Shown: piece after piece, positions 54,336-64,000 of the stretch
Layout of the letters: each line of letters begins with the position of its first letter
Position numbering within the stretch: the stretch's first letter is position 1
From: Actinomycetaceae bacterium
GTDB lineage: Bacteria > Actinomycetota > Actinomycetes > Actinomycetales > Actinomycetaceae
NCBI GenBank assembly: GCA_030528145.1
Contig: JAUMZK010000004.1
Location: forward strand, 1 to 64,000
Direction of reading: 5' to 3'
DNA: 64,000 nt
The notes under the pieces: generated by a model
The model's input: only the letters and a program-made list of their open reading frames with translations
Told to the model about the DNA's origin: nothing
The model's database searches: none
Position numbers and translations under genes: made by a program

Positions 54336-56945
54336 GTGAGCGTTACTGAAGTTATTTGTCTAACCACTGCGGTGGTGTTTACCGCCCTCGCCCTGGTGAG
54401 CTTCATCCGCGGTATTGCCCGCATAATATCCACCGTAAACGTGGGCGCCCCCTTGCCTGGTCGCACCCGTCCCGTAGGGCGGCGTCTGTGGTTAGTTTTC
54501 AGCAAAGTAATTTCGCACCACGATTTTCGCGGACGCCGCACCGTGCGCGTGGCTCACTGGTTAGTGATGGTCAGTTTTCCACTGCTGTTTTTGACGCTCA
54601 TTTCTGGTTACGGACAGTTACTTAATCCACGTTTTGCACTGCCGCTGATAGGACATTTTTTGCCTTGGGAGTGGCTGGTGGAAGCCATTTCGTGGCTGTC
54701 TTTCGCGGCAATTTTGGTGTTAATTGGGGTGCGCACGCGGGCAGGTCGCGGGCACGCCGAGGAAGCTGCAGACACCACCGGGCGCAGCCGTTTGCACCGC
54801 TTTTTGGGGTCCAGTTGGGCGCAGGCGCGTTTTGTCGAGGGCGTCATACTAGTTGTGGTCTGCTGCGTCCTGTTGCTACGGGGCCTTGAATACGCCGTCG
54901 CGGACGATTCGTGGTGGCATTACCCCACTACAGCGTGGATCGGGGCGCTAGCACTAAAACACTGGAGCCTTGCGGGCGTAGCGAACGCAATTCCGGTAGT
55001 GGCCACCATCAAAATAGTGGTGTCGATGCTGTGGATGACCGTTGTCGGTTTAGTAGTGAATATGGGGGTGGCGTGGCACCGGTTCATCGCCCTCGTAAAT
55101 ATTTATGCCCGGCGGGAACTGAGTGGGCAAAAGGCGCTCGGTAATCTTCGTCCTCTTTATGTGGGCGAAAAGCCCCTAGCGGACGCGGACCCAACCGAAT
55201 TAGTGGAGGCACGCCTGGGGGTGGGAACTACCGCCGACCTGACGTGGAAAACGCGGCTGGACCTGCTGTCGTGTACAGAATGTGGGCGCTGCCAAGAATT
55301 ATGTCCCGCGTGGCTCAGTGGAAAGCCGCTTTCGCCCAAACTTTTCAACCTGGCGTTGCGCGACCACGCGGTGGCCAGCAGTGCTTTCGTGCTCGGTGCG
55401 AATGTTTCTCCCGGACAGTCCGAGGACGAAGCCGTAGCCGCCGTCAAACGCTACCGTAGCGAACTGTTGCCGCACAGTGCGGACACGCTGGGGGCACTGC
55501 GAGCCGCCCAAATTACGGGCACGGACGGGGTGGCAATTAGTGCCGGTGAACTGGTGGGGAACGTCATTTCGCCCGAAACACTGTGGGCATGCACGACGTG
55601 CGGCGCATGCGTGGAACAGTGCCCAGCCGACCTTGAAATATTAGACAACGTTATTGATATTCGCCGCCACGAAACCCTGATGAAGTCGGCTTTTCCGGCG
55701 GATTTGCAAGTGCCGTTGCGGAACTTGGAAAGGCGTGCCAACCCCTTTGGTATTGGGGGGCAGAAACGCCTTGAGTGGGCCGCTGGCTTGCCGTTCAAAG
55801 TACCCGTAGTAGGCAAAGAGGTAACCGATGCCAGCGAGGTCGACTACCTGTTTTGGGTGGGGTGCGCGGGGGCGTTTGACGATCGCGCCAAAAAAACGAC
55901 GCGCGCGGTGGCCGAATTGTTGCACGCCGCCGCAGTAAAATTCGCGGTTTTGGGAAGCGGGGAAAGTTGCACTGGGGACCCGGCGCGGCGAGCTGGCAAC
56001 GAATTGTTATTCCAAACCTTAGCGCGGGGGGCGATAGACCGATTACAGGCTGCCAAAGCGCAAAAAATAGTGGTCACGTGTGCCCACTGCTTCAATACCA
56101 TTCGCAATGAATACCCAGATTTGGGCGGAAATTTTACGGTTATTCACCATAGCGAACTACTGGCGGAACTGGTGGAAACTGGGCGGTTGCGTCCAGTTGA
56201 CTCTGAGGACGACCAGGCAGTCACCTACCACGATCCGTGTTACCTGGGTCGGCATAACGGGGTGTACCAGCCGCCACGCGAGTTGTTAACGCAGATGGGC
56301 ATCCGCCAACTGGAAATGGGACGCAACCGGGACCGCGCGCTTTGTTGCGGCGCCGGGGGTGGGCACGCTTTTATGCAAGACAATTCCACCACGCGCATAG
56401 CGGATTTGCGCGTACGCGAAGCTGGGGAAACCGGCGCAAAAACAGTGGCGACGGCGTGCCCATTCTGTTCCACCATGTTGTCTTCGGCTGCGGGCGCCCA
56501 ACACCTTGAGATCAAAGATATTGCACTGATTTTGCGCGAACGCGTACAAGTGGAAACAACTGCGCCAGAGGCAGAAGCACCGGCGGAGAGCACAGTGACC
56601 GCTGCAGATGAGGCAAAAGATGCCACTGCGGCGGCACCACCGGCAGCAGATGAAGTGGAAACAACGCAGGATACTGCGGAAGACTGGGCAGAAGACACCG
56701 ACGACTGGGACGCATTTTTCGAAGACGACGCCACCAGAACGGAAACGGCAGACGAAACGGTAGCGGCGTCCTCGGGAAAGACAAGCCCCGAAAAAAGCCG
56801 CAACACGAATGCCGGAAAGAAGCCCACCGACAACACCGGAAAAAATACTGAAAGCCCGGAAAACCTGGATAATGCGCAGTCCACTGCTCAGATAGATATA
56901 GATATAGATTCTGAGGACGACTGGGACAGTTTCTTTGCCGACTAA
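54336..56945 (+). CDS. EtfD-like membrane iron-sulfur oxidoreductase
   Basis: An 869-residue protein. The N-terminal part (about 1-240) has several membrane helices with histidines fit to bind haem or quinone. Two 4Fe-4S motifs follow (CTECGRCQELCP at about 312; CTTCGACVEQCP at about 418), then two CCG-type cysteine-rich domains (CAGAFDD, SCTGDP, CAHCFN, YHDPCYLGRHNG, LCCGAGGGH). The layout matches mycobacterial EtfD (Rv0338c), thought to pass electrons from ETF to menaquinone. The last 170 residues are a separate acidic tail with two DDWDxFF motifs, near residues 787 and 864, absent from the core family. Confidence 0.88.
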   Translation: MSVTEVICLTTAVVFTALALVSFIRGIARIISTVNVGAPLPGRTRPVGRRLWLVFSKVISHHDFRGRRTVRVAHWLVMVSFPLLFLTLISGYGQLLNPRFALPLIGHFLPWEWLVEAISWLSFAAILVLIGVRTRAGRGHAEEAADTTGRSRLHRFLGSSWAQARFVEGVILVVVCCVLLLRGLEYAVADDSWWHYPTTAWIGALALKHWSLAGVANAIPVVATIKIVVSMLWMTVVGLVVNMGVAWHRFIALVNIYARRELSGQKALGNLRPLYVGEKPLADADPTELVEARLGVGTTADLTWKTRLDLLSCTECGRCQELCPAWLSGKPLSPKLFNLALRDHAVASSAFVLGANVSPGQSEDEAVAAVKRYRSELLPHSADTLGALRAAQITGTDGVAISAGELVGNVISPETLWACTTCGACVEQCPADLEILDNVIDIRRHETLMKSAFPADLQVPLRNLERRANPFGIGGQKRLEWAAGLPFKVPVVGKEVTDASEVDYLFWVGCAGAFDDRAKKTTRAVAELLHAAAVKFAVLGSGESCTGDPARRAGNELLFQTLARGAIDRLQAAKAQKIVVTCAHCFNTIRNEYPDLGGNFTVIHHSELLAELVETGRLRPVDSEDDQAVTYHDPCYLGRHNGVYQPPRELLTQMGIRQLEMGRNRDRALCCGAGGGHAFMQDNSTTRIADLRVREAGETGAKTVATACPFCSTMLSSAAGAQHLEIKDIALILRERVQVETTAPEAEAPAESTVTAADEAKDATAAAPPAADEVETTQDTAEDWAEDTDDWDAFFEDDATRTETADETVAASSGKTSPEKSRNTNAGKKPTDNTGKNTESPENLDNAQSTAQIDIDIDSEDDWDSFFAD

Positions 56946-56972
56946 AGCAAGTAGAGGGCGCTGAAAACAGGA

Positions 56973-58037
56973 TTACAGTAAGAAGCCGTCCTCGTCTAAA
57001 ACCCGCGCCTGAAAATTGGCTACCAACAGGTTGGCTGCCTGGGAAATCTGCCCTAAAACGCGGGAACGTTCGATACGCACCGAACGGCGCACCGGGTCCT
57101 CGTTTGCTGCCGCTACGTCTTCAGGTAGCCACAGCAGCTGGTAGCTGAAAACGCCCTCGTGAATCCAGGACTCCCACCGCAACGCCAAAGGCACGTGGTC
57201 GGCCGTTTCCACAATTATTTGCACATTTGAGCGGTTCCCAGCGGGGGCACGCAGCGAGTACTGGTCGTCGGTTTGACCTAAAAGTTCGAATTGGTCAAAA
57301 ACTCCCGCCCACAAATTCTGCAACTGTTGGGGGGAGAGCCACTGTTTTGTGTATACGGTTTGGGCACCCACACGGTCCGGCTCGGGAACATACAAGTAAC
57401 CGCTATCTGGCACCCGCACCAACCCCGCCAAGCGCCGCCCCACCTTGCGCAGTCCATCAACCGCTACCAAATAATCGCCCTCGGGCAAACCTCGCGTGAA
57501 TGCGTCCATATAAGGGTCCACGCCTCGCATTGGCTCCGGCATTACCGCCCCCACCTGGGGCACAATTTCCAGCAAAAAGACGCGTGCGGTAAACTCTGGC
57601 AAGTCCAATGCTTGCCGTTCGGCTGGCGACAGCAAATACGGTCCCACCAGGGTGCCCCTGCCGAAACTGATACGACCAGGACCTTCCCAACCAGCGCCCT
57701 CGAACAAAGAAACCGCTAAAGCTTCGACCTCGGAAGCAAAAACCTGGTCCTGTACCCCTAAAACTACCAGGTTGCGGGCATAATCGGTGTCCAAACCCGC
57801 CAGGTCATCTTGCCAAAATGGGGGCGGCGCCGGACGGTCGCTGACGACCGTGCGAACTTTTCCCGTATCCGCCACCAAAAAAGCCGCTATTTCTGTTGTT
57901 TGCCCCAAAGCACTGGCTACAGAACTGACGTGACTCCCCACTGCCGAGGACATGAGCGCATCATTTTCTAAGCTTCGGGGCGCGTTTTGCAGCTGCCGAA
58001 ACTTGTCGGATGTGGGGACGCGGCGAAAATCGCTCAT
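56973..58037 (-). CDS. Unknown protein coupled to dCTP deaminase
   Basis: A 354-residue soluble protein, no signal peptide or membrane helix. I do not recognise it. It is rich in hydrophobic beta-like stretches ([43 protein letters not shown]) and ends [11 protein letters not shown]. Its start overlaps the dcd stop by 4 bp (ATGA). Its own stop converges on the EtfD-like gene 27 bp away. Confidence 0.75.
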   Translation of the reverse strand: MSDFRRVPTSDKFRQLQNAPRSLENDALMSSAVGSHVSSVASALGQTTEIAAFLVADTGKVRTVVSDRPAPPPFWQDDLAGLDTDYARNLVVLGVQDQVFASEVEALAVSLFEGAGWEGPGRISFGRGTLVGPYLLSPAERQALDLPEFTARVFLLEIVPQVGAVMPEPMRGVDPYMDAFTRGLPEGDYLVAVDGLRKVGRRLAGLVRVPDSGYLYVPEPDRVGAQTVYTKQWLSPQQLQNLWAGVFDQFELLGQTDDQYSLRAPAGNRSNVQIIVETADHVPLALRWESWIHEGVFSYQLLWLPEDVAAANEDPVRRSVRIERSRVLGQISQAANLLVANFQARVLDEDGFLL

Positions 58038-58621
58038 TCTATGTGGATGCGCGAAAAACGAACGTGGGAACGGGATGCCGTCGGGCCGCGTTGTCCCTGG
58101 TAGTGGGAGCCAGCCGCACCGGTACCGTACGGATTTTCCGCCGCCGTCGACAAATCAAAGAAACACAATTGCCCAATTTTCATTCCCGGATACAGTTTTA
58201 TGGGCATAGTGGCCGTATTCGACAGCTCCAAAGTAACGTGCCCACTAAAACCAGGGTCAATGAAACCGGCCGTGGAGTGCGTCAACAGCCCTAAACGTCC
58301 CAGCGAAGACTTCCCTTCAAGGCGCGCAGCAATGTCGTCCCCCAAAGTAACCATTTCGTAGGTTGCACCCAACACAAATTCGCCAGGATGCAATACGAAA
58401 TAGTTGTCCGGGTCAACTTCCACTAAACGCGTCAAATCTGACTGGTCAGCTGCTGGGTCAATGAGCCCATACTTGTGATTGTCGAATAGGCGAAACCACC
58501 GGTCCAACCGCACGTCAATAGAAGCTGGCTGCACCAAATCCAACTCGACAGGATCCAATTTCACCCGCCCGCACGCCAGCGCTTTACGAATATCCTTATC
58601 ACTAAGTAACACGTTTCCCAT
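58034..58621 (-). CDS. dcd: dCTP deaminase
   Basis: About 195 residues. The enzyme deaminates dCTP to dUTP for thymidylate synthesis. [56 protein letters not shown] and [16 protein letters not shown] are family signatures. The long open frame to 58804 overlaps hrpB; ATG 58621 (MGNVLLSD) or GTG 58612 are the realistic starts, both with weak ribosome sites. Whether it is the bifunctional DCD-DUT type cannot be told by eye. Confidence 0.95.
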   Translation of the reverse strand: MGNVLLSDKDIRKALACGRVKLDPVELDLVQPASIDVRLDRWFRLFDNHKYGLIDPAADQSDLTRLVEVDPDNYFVLHPGEFVLGATYEMVTLGDDIAARLEGKSSLGRLGLLTHSTAGFIDPGFSGHVTLELSNTATMPIKLYPGMKIGQLCFFDLSTAAENPYGTGAAGSHYQGQRGPTASRSHVRFSRIHIE

Positions 58622-58664
58622 TATTGCCAATTTCTGCGCAAATCGGGAATCTTTAAAAACTTCG

Positions 58665-61076
58665 TTAGCGCCGCCTTTTATTAGTTGAAAACGTCGGCGT
58701 CGCATCGCTCGGGTCCTGTGGCCAAGGATGCTTTGGGTAACGTCCGCGCATTTCAGCGCGCACTTGCGGGTATATTTCCCGCCAGAAATATGCGAGGTCG
58801 CCACTTACTGCCAGGGGTCTACCTGCCGGAGACAGCAACTCAACTTGCAGGGATTTACCGGCAATTTCTGGGGATTTTAAAAGCCCAAAACATGCCTGAA
58901 GTTTCACTGAAATACGGGGGTTGGCGCTCTCGGAATAAAAAATGGGCACGGACTTACCGGTAGGAATCGTGAAATTCGGGGGCGCCAATTCGTCCAGACG
59001 CGCCGCGTCCGGCCAGGGCAGCAGCGCCTGCAACACTGCCTCCATGGTGACTATTTTGTCCATTTCGAGGGCGGTGCCCACCAGGGCGTCCTCGGAAAGT
59101 TCCGGCCACGGATCCCCCAGGGCGCGAGCCAAGAACGCCAGGCGTGCCCGCAGCGACTCGGCATGGTTCGAGGCAAACAAAAACGAACTGCCAACGCGGC
59201 GTAATTCGGTCTGCCAAGCCTGCAATCGTTGGGATTTCGAGGGTGTTATGGGGGTCGAATTTAACTGGATGTCGCCTAAGAAACGCTGTTTGCGGGCAAC
59301 GGCCCTGTCGTTTTCCCAAAAACACTCAGTTGTTTCTGTAAGCATGTGCGCGCCAGCTCGCAACGCAATATTTTCGCTGATAGGAACCGCACTGTAAATG
59401 CGCGGGCGAGATCCTCCCCAAGAGGCTATCGCCAGAAATGGTGCAGAAAAATCCCCGGATACGCGTCCGCCACCTGCCATCAGGTACGTGTCTCCGTCCT
59501 TCGCCGCAATTCGACTCGGGTATGCCATAGCGGTAATCAAACCCAAAACGGCGGCGGGGTCAGTGGCTGCAGGGCGGACGGGGGCGGATGTGGTGGCTTT
59601 CGCAGACGATACTGCAGACCTTGCGAGGACGATTTCGTGCGCAAGTTTTTCCAAGCGGACGACCTCCCGGCGAAACTCGGAGGTAGGGCGCAAGAGGCGG
59701 AAAACACTTTCCAAATTTGTGTCATTTCCCTGCGTGTCTGCGGTCAAAGTTGCAACCCCTTCGGCAGCAGCACGAGCGCCTACTATCTGCGCGCCCTCGA
59801 TTAGCGCGCGGGCAAGCGCAGGGTGCGCAGGAATTTTGACCATCTGTTTACCCAGCGTGGTGGCGCGTCCGTCTGCGTCTATCGCGCCGAGGGCGAACAG
59901 GGTTTTTTCGGCACGCGTCAGCGCCGCCTTAGGCAAGGTAGGTAACGACATTCCAACGCCCCGGGGACTCCCCCAACTTGCCAACATCAGTACCGCTGCG
60001 CTTAAGTCTGCAGTTTCAATTTCGGCGGGCGGATGAGGGCGCATGCGTGCTTCGGTTATTTTGTCGTAGAGGCGGAAGACTCGGCCGGGCCCCAGGCGGG
60101 CGGCGCGCCCGGCACGTTGAGTGGCACTGGATTTCGCCTCGGTGACGCTGACCAGTTGCACGTAGTCGCGACGCACGTCGTAGCGGGCTTCGCGACTAAG
60201 GCCAGAGTCAATCACCGTATACACCCCCGGCACAGTCAAGGATGATTCCGCAACGGCGGTGGTACAAACTATTTTGGGTGGATCTGTGGGATCGGGCGGT
60301 GACAGAGCAAAATCTTGTTCGCGCGCGTTCAAGCCGCCGTGCAGCACACACACTTGGAAGTCGCCGTGAATACGGGCCGCCACTTTTTCAGTGTCGGCGC
60401 GGGCAGGCACGAACACCAAGGCAGTTTCGCCATTTCTGCCTGCCATTTCGCGCATGACAATTTTGGCGGCATGGGCGTGGGCGAGGGCGGTCATCCCGTG
60501 CTCGTCGACCAGTTGGCGGGCGGGCTCGTAGCAGATTTGGGTGGGATGCATGGTGGCGTCTACCGCCACTATTTGCGCGTCTAGGCGCTCGGCGAGGGCG
60601 GTGGCGTCCAAGGTCGCAGACATGACTACTAGTTTTAGATCTTCGCGCAGGGCTGCCACTTCGGAGCTCATTGCCAGTGCCAAATCCATTTCTATTTGGC
60701 GCTCGTGTACTTCGTCTAAGACGAGGGCGCCCACCCCGTTTAATTCCGGGTCTGCCAGCAGGCGTCGCAACAAGATTCCGGTAGTAACAAATTCGACTTG
60801 TACGTTACGACCGCCAATTTTTTGACCCCGCACGTTCATTCCGACGCGTTCGCCCAGCGGCTCCCCCAGTAATTTTGCTAGGTAGTTGGCGGCGCTGCGG
60901 ACGGCTATGCGTCGCGGTCCGGTAACTATTACTTTGCCGTATTTTGTTAACGAGGGCGGCACTAAGGTGGTTTTACCACTGGCTGGAGGTGCCGTGAGGA
61001 CGACAGGTCCCTCGTCGAGCGCCTGGTGCAGGGGTGCTAACGCGTTTTTGGCGGGCAAAGGCAGGTCGACGTTCAT
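58665..61076 (-). CDS. hrpB: ATP-dependent helicase HrpB
   Basis: An 803-residue DEAH/RHA helicase. Walker A is APPASGKTT, the DExH box is DEVHERQ, then SATLD, a motif V-VI region ([41 protein letters not shown]) and the HrpB-specific C-terminal domain. HrpB is non-essential in E. coli and its substrate is unclear. dcd follows 43 bp downstream. Confidence 0.94.
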   Translation of the reverse strand: MNVDLPLPAKNALAPLHQALDEGPVVLTAPPASGKTTLVPPSLTKYGKVIVTGPRRIAVRSAANYLAKLLGEPLGERVGMNVRGQKIGGRNVQVEFVTTGILLRRLLADPELNGVGALVLDEVHERQIEMDLALAMSSEVAALREDLKLVVMSATLDATALAERLDAQIVAVDATMHPTQICYEPARQLVDEHGMTALAHAHAAKIVMREMAGRNGETALVFVPARADTEKVAARIHGDFQVCVLHGGLNAREQDFALSPPDPTDPPKIVCTTAVAESSLTVPGVYTVIDSGLSREARYDVRRDYVQLVSVTEAKSSATQRAGRAARLGPGRVFRLYDKITEARMRPHPPAEIETADLSAAVLMLASWGSPRGVGMSLPTLPKAALTRAEKTLFALGAIDADGRATTLGKQMVKIPAHPALARALIEGAQIVGARAAAEGVATLTADTQGNDTNLESVFRLLRPTSEFRREVVRLEKLAHEIVLARSAVSSAKATTSAPVRPAATDPAAVLGLITAMAYPSRIAAKDGDTYLMAGGGRVSGDFSAPFLAIASWGGSRPRIYSAVPISENIALRAGAHMLTETTECFWENDRAVARKQRFLGDIQLNSTPITPSKSQRLQAWQTELRRVGSSFLFASNHAESLRARLAFLARALGDPWPELSEDALVGTALEMDKIVTMEAVLQALLPWPDAARLDELAPPNFTIPTGKSVPIFYSESANPRISVKLQACFGLLKSPEIAGKSLQVELLSPAGRPLAVSGDLAYFWREIYPQVRAEMRGRYPKHPWPQDPSDATPTFSTNKRRR

Positions 61077-61081
61077 GATGC

Positions 61082-61696
61082 CTAGTTTGCCAGCAGAAGC
61101 CCGCCTTCGCTAATAGTGTTTTTGTCTGCCACTAGGGCACGCCAGCTGCCGGGTGGGTTGTCGTCTACTACTCCGCACCATTGCATGAGGGCGTACGCGT
61201 TCGTGGGTCCCACACCACGGAAGCCTTTTTCTCTAAGGTCTTGTGCCAGGGCGGCAGAAGCGGCAGTGTAGGCGGGAACTGCGTAGGCGCCCTCAAGATG
61301 ACGACGAGGCGGCGCGTCAGGAGCATGTTCCCACAGCATGTTGCCTAATTCGCCGGGGGCGAGCCGCGTGTACGCGTGGGCGTTTTGCAGCACCCACGCA
61401 ATTTTGCGGGGATTGTTAATCATGCCGGCGCCCATGATTTGACCGAGCGTAAGTGTAAGCATTTGCAGGGGGTCAAAGTGGCGGAATTTTGCGGTTATTG
61501 TGGGTCGTTTTTCGAGGACGCACTGCCAGGTTAGTCCTGCCTGGAAACACAACAAGCACAGGCGCGCAAAAATTGTGCGGTCATCGCGGGTTGGTACTGA
61601 CCATTCTTCGTCGTAATAGCGGCGCAGTTCAGGCGTGGACGCCCATGCTGGTCGCCCCATTGAATCGGGTTCATAAATTACGGTGTAGTTCTTCAT
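61082..61696 (-). CDS. tag: DNA-3-methyladenine glycosylase I-like, zinc ligands lost
   Basis: A 204-residue Tag homologue: RRYYDEEWSVPTRDDRTIFARLCLLCFQAGLTW and KFRHFDPLQM and GVGPTNAYALMQWCGVV line up with the family core. In known Tag the zinc is held by an N-terminal Cys, the His of YHDEEW, and a C-terminal His and Cys (NDH...CFRH); here these read Y, with no N-terminal Cys, and DNPPGSW. The fold probably survives without the zinc clamp, and activity may differ. It lies 5 bp upstream of hrpB's start. Confidence 0.8.
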   Translation of the reverse strand: MKNYTVIYEPDSMGRPAWASTPELRRYYDEEWSVPTRDDRTIFARLCLLCFQAGLTWQCVLEKRPTITAKFRHFDPLQMLTLTLGQIMGAGMINNPRKIAWVLQNAHAYTRLAPGELGNMLWEHAPDAPPRRHLEGAYAVPAYTAASAALAQDLREKGFRGVGPTNAYALMQWCGVVDDNPPGSWRALVADKNTISEGGLLLAN

Positions 61697-61941
61697 GGTC
61701 TGAGCATAAGGCGGCAGCCAAGAAGTCGTCCTCGGAAAACTACCCGCCTGTGAAAAACAGGGCTGTCCACACCTGGGGAAACACTACCCCACCATCAGTT
61801 CCCGCGAACCGCCACCGCCTCTGCCGTACCTGAACTGGGAAAACACCTCTTATATTTTACTCTGCCGCCCAACACGCACCTTCGCGCCCCTGCATACCCG
61901 CAACAAACCTGCGCAAGGTGCTCCCCGCTGCCTGCTACGTG
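61697..61941. other. Intergenic gap
   Basis: 245 bp between the acidic-protein gene end and the Tag gene start. No gene, clear promoter or hairpin is seen apart from two CGTCCTC/GAGGRCG-type heptamers nearby. Confidence 0.4.
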
Positions 61942-62844
61942 CTAGTCCCAGTCTTCGTCCCAGTCGTCTTCGTCCTCGTCGGCAAACCGGTCATCGTACA
62001 CGCCGTCGTCGTAATACGTATCGCTGGTATTGCCGCCGAACCCAGAATCCGCACCACCACCGCCACTGCTGGACCCGTCGCCCGCGCTATAACTCCCAGA
62101 GCCGCCCGACACAGCAAAATCGTCAAAATCCTCAAAGTCGTCTAAGTTAGCGAAGTCAACGTTAAAGGCGCTGCGAAACTCCTGTTCTTCCGCCTTTGCG
62201 TCGCAACTAAATTCCGAGGACGCCACCCCGGTTTCACCCTCACCCCCGGAACTGTCTTCTGCAGACAGACCCCCGCCTACGCTTCGGTGCGGGTTCAAGA
62301 TGGCCAGCGCGGCCGCTATTTCCTCTGCGGATACGTCTGCGTCAGTGAAGGAATCCGCGTCGAAGTCCGCGCCGTCCAATGGCAATTCCATCCCTGCCAA
62401 CGTCAGGCTAATATCGTTCAAAATTTGCGGCAATTCGTCCCCAAATGCGTTTTCCAACAGGTTCGCGCTGACAAATGCTAGGGCTTCCGGGAAGCTCTCA
62501 ACGTCCTGGTTTTCGGCGAGGACGCCGCGCACCTGTGCCGCCGCCCCTGCCAGTTGGCTGCGCAATGCGGCTAATGCGGGTGCTTCCGCTTCACCGCCGA
62601 CTGCTCGCACTAATTGCGCGGTGTGCGCGAAGGCACGCGCGCCCACCTCCTGGTCGGTTTCACCGAAAGCGTGCGCCAAAACGGCAGCATACCCAGCGAC
62701 CTCGGAAAACAAATCTGCGCCCACAACCACGTCACCGTGCAATAGCAACCCGGCTTCAACACCCACGTTGGTTACTAGCCGGTAAAACTCCGCTTTTTCG
62801 GCACTGTCAGCGGCGGCACCCTGCCCAGCGCTAGTCTTTACCAT
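61942..62844 (-). CDS. Hypothetical acidic protein with Gly/Ser-rich tail
   Basis: A 300-residue protein. The first two-thirds (about 1-190) look helical and Ala/Leu-rich (AGLLLHGDVVVGADLFSEVAGYAAVLAHAF). A low-complexity Gly/Ser/Asp region follows, ending in an extreme acidic stretch that finishes DEDEDDWDEDWD. No known domain. Its ATG overlaps the upstream gene's TGG-TAA end, so the two are translationally coupled. Confidence 0.7.
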   Translation of the reverse strand: MVKTSAGQGAAADSAEKAEFYRLVTNVGVEAGLLLHGDVVVGADLFSEVAGYAAVLAHAFGETDQEVGARAFAHTAQLVRAVGGEAEAPALAALRSQLAGAAAQVRGVLAENQDVESFPEALAFVSANLLENAFGDELPQILNDISLTLAGMELPLDGADFDADSFTDADVSAEEIAAALAILNPHRSVGGGLSAEDSSGGEGETGVASSEFSCDAKAEEQEFRSAFNVDFANLDDFEDFDDFAVSGGSGSYSAGDGSSSGGGGADSGFGGNTSDTYYDDGVYDDRFADEDEDDWDEDWD

Positions 62845-63434
62845 TCTTCGTCCTCGTCAAGATCGTCGAGGGCGACGTCTTCAATTTCGACTTCTTCCTC
62901 GCCTTCTTCATCTAGCACGTAGACGTGATCCGTAGCGTCCTCATCCTCATCAACATATTGCGCGGCGGCAGCCCGCAAACCGGTAACCATACTGGATTTG
63001 TCCCCTGCCAATTCTTTCAGCACGTCACCAGCAATGTAAGCCATTTCTTCTTCAACTGTTTCAATATCCGAGCGGGTCAGCGGTTCCAAGGTGCGCCCAA
63101 TACCAGCTTTGTCGCCTGCTAACGCATTTTCCAAGATGGTGGCCGCAGCGTATTCCAGGTCGTCGTCCTCTTCGTCAATTTTGCTGCTGACTTCTTCGAC
63201 GGCTTCTTGAATGTCCACCGGACCGCGCCCAATTTCACGGGCGCACGTTTCAATAACCCACGCGTAGCCTTGGGATTCGTGTGCGAGCTCGTGTTTACTT
63301 TCCGCATTCACCCACAGTTCTTCGCCGGGCAGGGCACCGGTAGTTGTTCGCAAGTTGTGGACGATACTGCCAAAATCTACGTTAAGATCCGTTGCGGGAG
63401 TTCGTGTCAAGGGGTCTCCTTCAAAGTCCTTCAA
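62838..63434 (-). CDS. Hypothetical acidic protein, partner of the above
   Basis: A 198-residue protein, strongly acidic, with short hydrophobic helices (about 55-70, 95-110, 130-150) and a C-terminal third made mostly of Asp/Glu that ends LDDLDEDEEW. A His-rich NAESKHELAHESQGYAWVIETC lies near residue 45. No family recognised. It leads an operon with the other acidic protein; both end in Asp/Glu with Trp. Confidence 0.7.
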   Translation of the reverse strand: MKDFEGDPLTRTPATDLNVDFGSIVHNLRTTTGALPGEELWVNAESKHELAHESQGYAWVIETCAREIGRGPVDIQEAVEEVSSKIDEEDDDLEYAAATILENALAGDKAGIGRTLEPLTRSDIETVEEEMAYIAGDVLKELAGDKSSMVTGLRAAAAQYVDEDEDATDHVYVLDEEGEEEVEIEDVALDDLDEDEEW

Positions 63435-63630
63435 ATAACATAAACATACCCAGTTGTGCCGCGTATGTCATCACGGAAACGCCCAGAATATACCAGGAGT
63501 TTTTGCGCAGAAAAATCGTTCTAGTATTTGTCTGTTCCCGTCGATTTTTCCTCTGCACAGGTGTGGAAAGTGCGCCAAATTGGGTTTTGGTAAGGATTTT
63601 AATAGCGCAACCGGGTCAGTTGCGAAAATG

Positions 63631-64000
63631 TTAGCGCCTCCCAGCGTTCGGATTGCGACCGAACAGGCGGTCAAGTTCACGCCGCTCCTTTTTGGTGGGA
63701 CGACCGCTACCGGGGTCACGTCTGGCGACTGGTAGGAAGATTTTGGGGCGTGCGGGGCTGAGGTCCTCGTAGCATTGTGCCGCAAGCGGCGCACCGACGC
63801 GTTTTTTCAACAGTTTCTTTACCAGGTAAATGCGGTCAAACCCTTGGATGCGCACGCGCACTTCGTCCCCCACGCGCACTTTCGTGGCGGGCTTGACTGG
63901 GGTGTCGTTTATGCGCACGTGCCCTGATTTTGCGAGGACGCCCGCCACCGACCGTGTTTTCGCAACGCGTACCGCCCAAAGCCACACGTCAATGCGTACT
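63631..64000 (-). CDS. S4-domain RNA-binding protein (Hsp15-like), 5' end outside window
   Basis: At least 123 codons. The frame continues to the window end with VRIDVWLWAVRVAKTRS, matching the Hsp15/S4 N-terminus (usually MRIDKWLWAVR), so the start lies at or beyond base 64000. AGVLAKSGHVRINDTPVKPATKVRVGDEVRV is the S4 RNA-binding fold. The C-terminus is basic (GRPTKKERRELDRLFG). Related proteins act on stalled 50S subunits. Confidence 0.88.
   Translation of the reverse strand, partial: VRIDVWLWAVRVAKTRSVAGVLAKSGHVRINDTPVKPATKVRVGDEVRVRIQGFDRIYLVKKLLKKRVGAPLAAQCYEDLSPARPKIFLPVARRDPGSGRPTKKERRELDRLFGRNPNAGRR

Overview
The window looks like a chromosomal segment from a moderate-GC member of the Actinomycetota, probably near Actinomycetaceae (Mobiluncus, Varibaculum or Actinomyces relatives). 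The evidence is a dnaK-grpE-dnaJ-hspR operon with HspR (HAIR) operators, DUF4235 and DUF4921 proteins, an EtfD-like membrane iron-sulfur protein, LAxTG-like sortase signals and trmH / pyrE-like / clpB clustering of the kind I recall from mycobacteria. No rRNA, tRNA or CRISPR was seen. GC content and all motif counts were judged by eye.

Region 1 (0.45-18.3 kb, all minus strand) is a nearly complete extracellular-DNA scavenging pathway. It holds a SorC-type DeoR regulator, deoC, deoA, deoD, a phosphosugar mutase, a BmpA nucleoside-binding lipoprotein, an ABC ATPase with two permeases, cytidine deaminase, a wall-anchored 5'-nucleotidase, a wall-anchored ExeM/NucH-type nuclease and a CynX-like transporter. 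The predicted flow is DNA to nucleotides to nucleosides outside the cell, import, phosphorolysis, then deoxyribose-phosphate to acetaldehyde and glyceraldehyde-3-phosphate.

Region 2 (18.3-20.9 kb) is an AT-richer accessory islet. It has copies of a 19-21 bp repeat family, a candidate exported hydrophobic peptide with a small membrane partner, an 18-bp inverted repeat, a Phd/RelE toxin-antitoxin pair and a gene remnant.

Region 3 (21-35.3 kb) is mostly conserved core: a SpoU methyltransferase, an SDR, a PyrE-like protein that lost its catalytic motifs, exonuclease III, a serine hydrolase coupled to an unusually long TetR regulator, clpB, and the dnaK operon. HAIR operators sit before clpB and dnaK.

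Region 4 (35.3-42.1 kb) is a repeat-bearing intergenic stretch and a type I restriction-modification locus whose hsdM has an in-frame nonsense codon. A heptamer abundant elsewhere is depleted here, suggesting acquisition.

Region 5 (42.2-57 kb) has a GNAT enzyme, MarR and Ohr, an M18 aminopeptidase facing an AspT-type antiporter, a heterodimeric ABC exporter, an aldo/keto reductase, small metabolic proteins and the EtfD-like protein.

Region 6 (57-64 kb, minus strand) has an unknown protein coupled to dCTP deaminase, HrpB helicase, a divergent Tag glycosylase, two very acidic proteins of unknown function and an S4-domain protein cut by the window end.

Across nearly the whole window a non-palindromic heptamer, GAGGRCG, recurs roughly every 400 bp on both strands. 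This is the strongest unexplained sequence-level signal.
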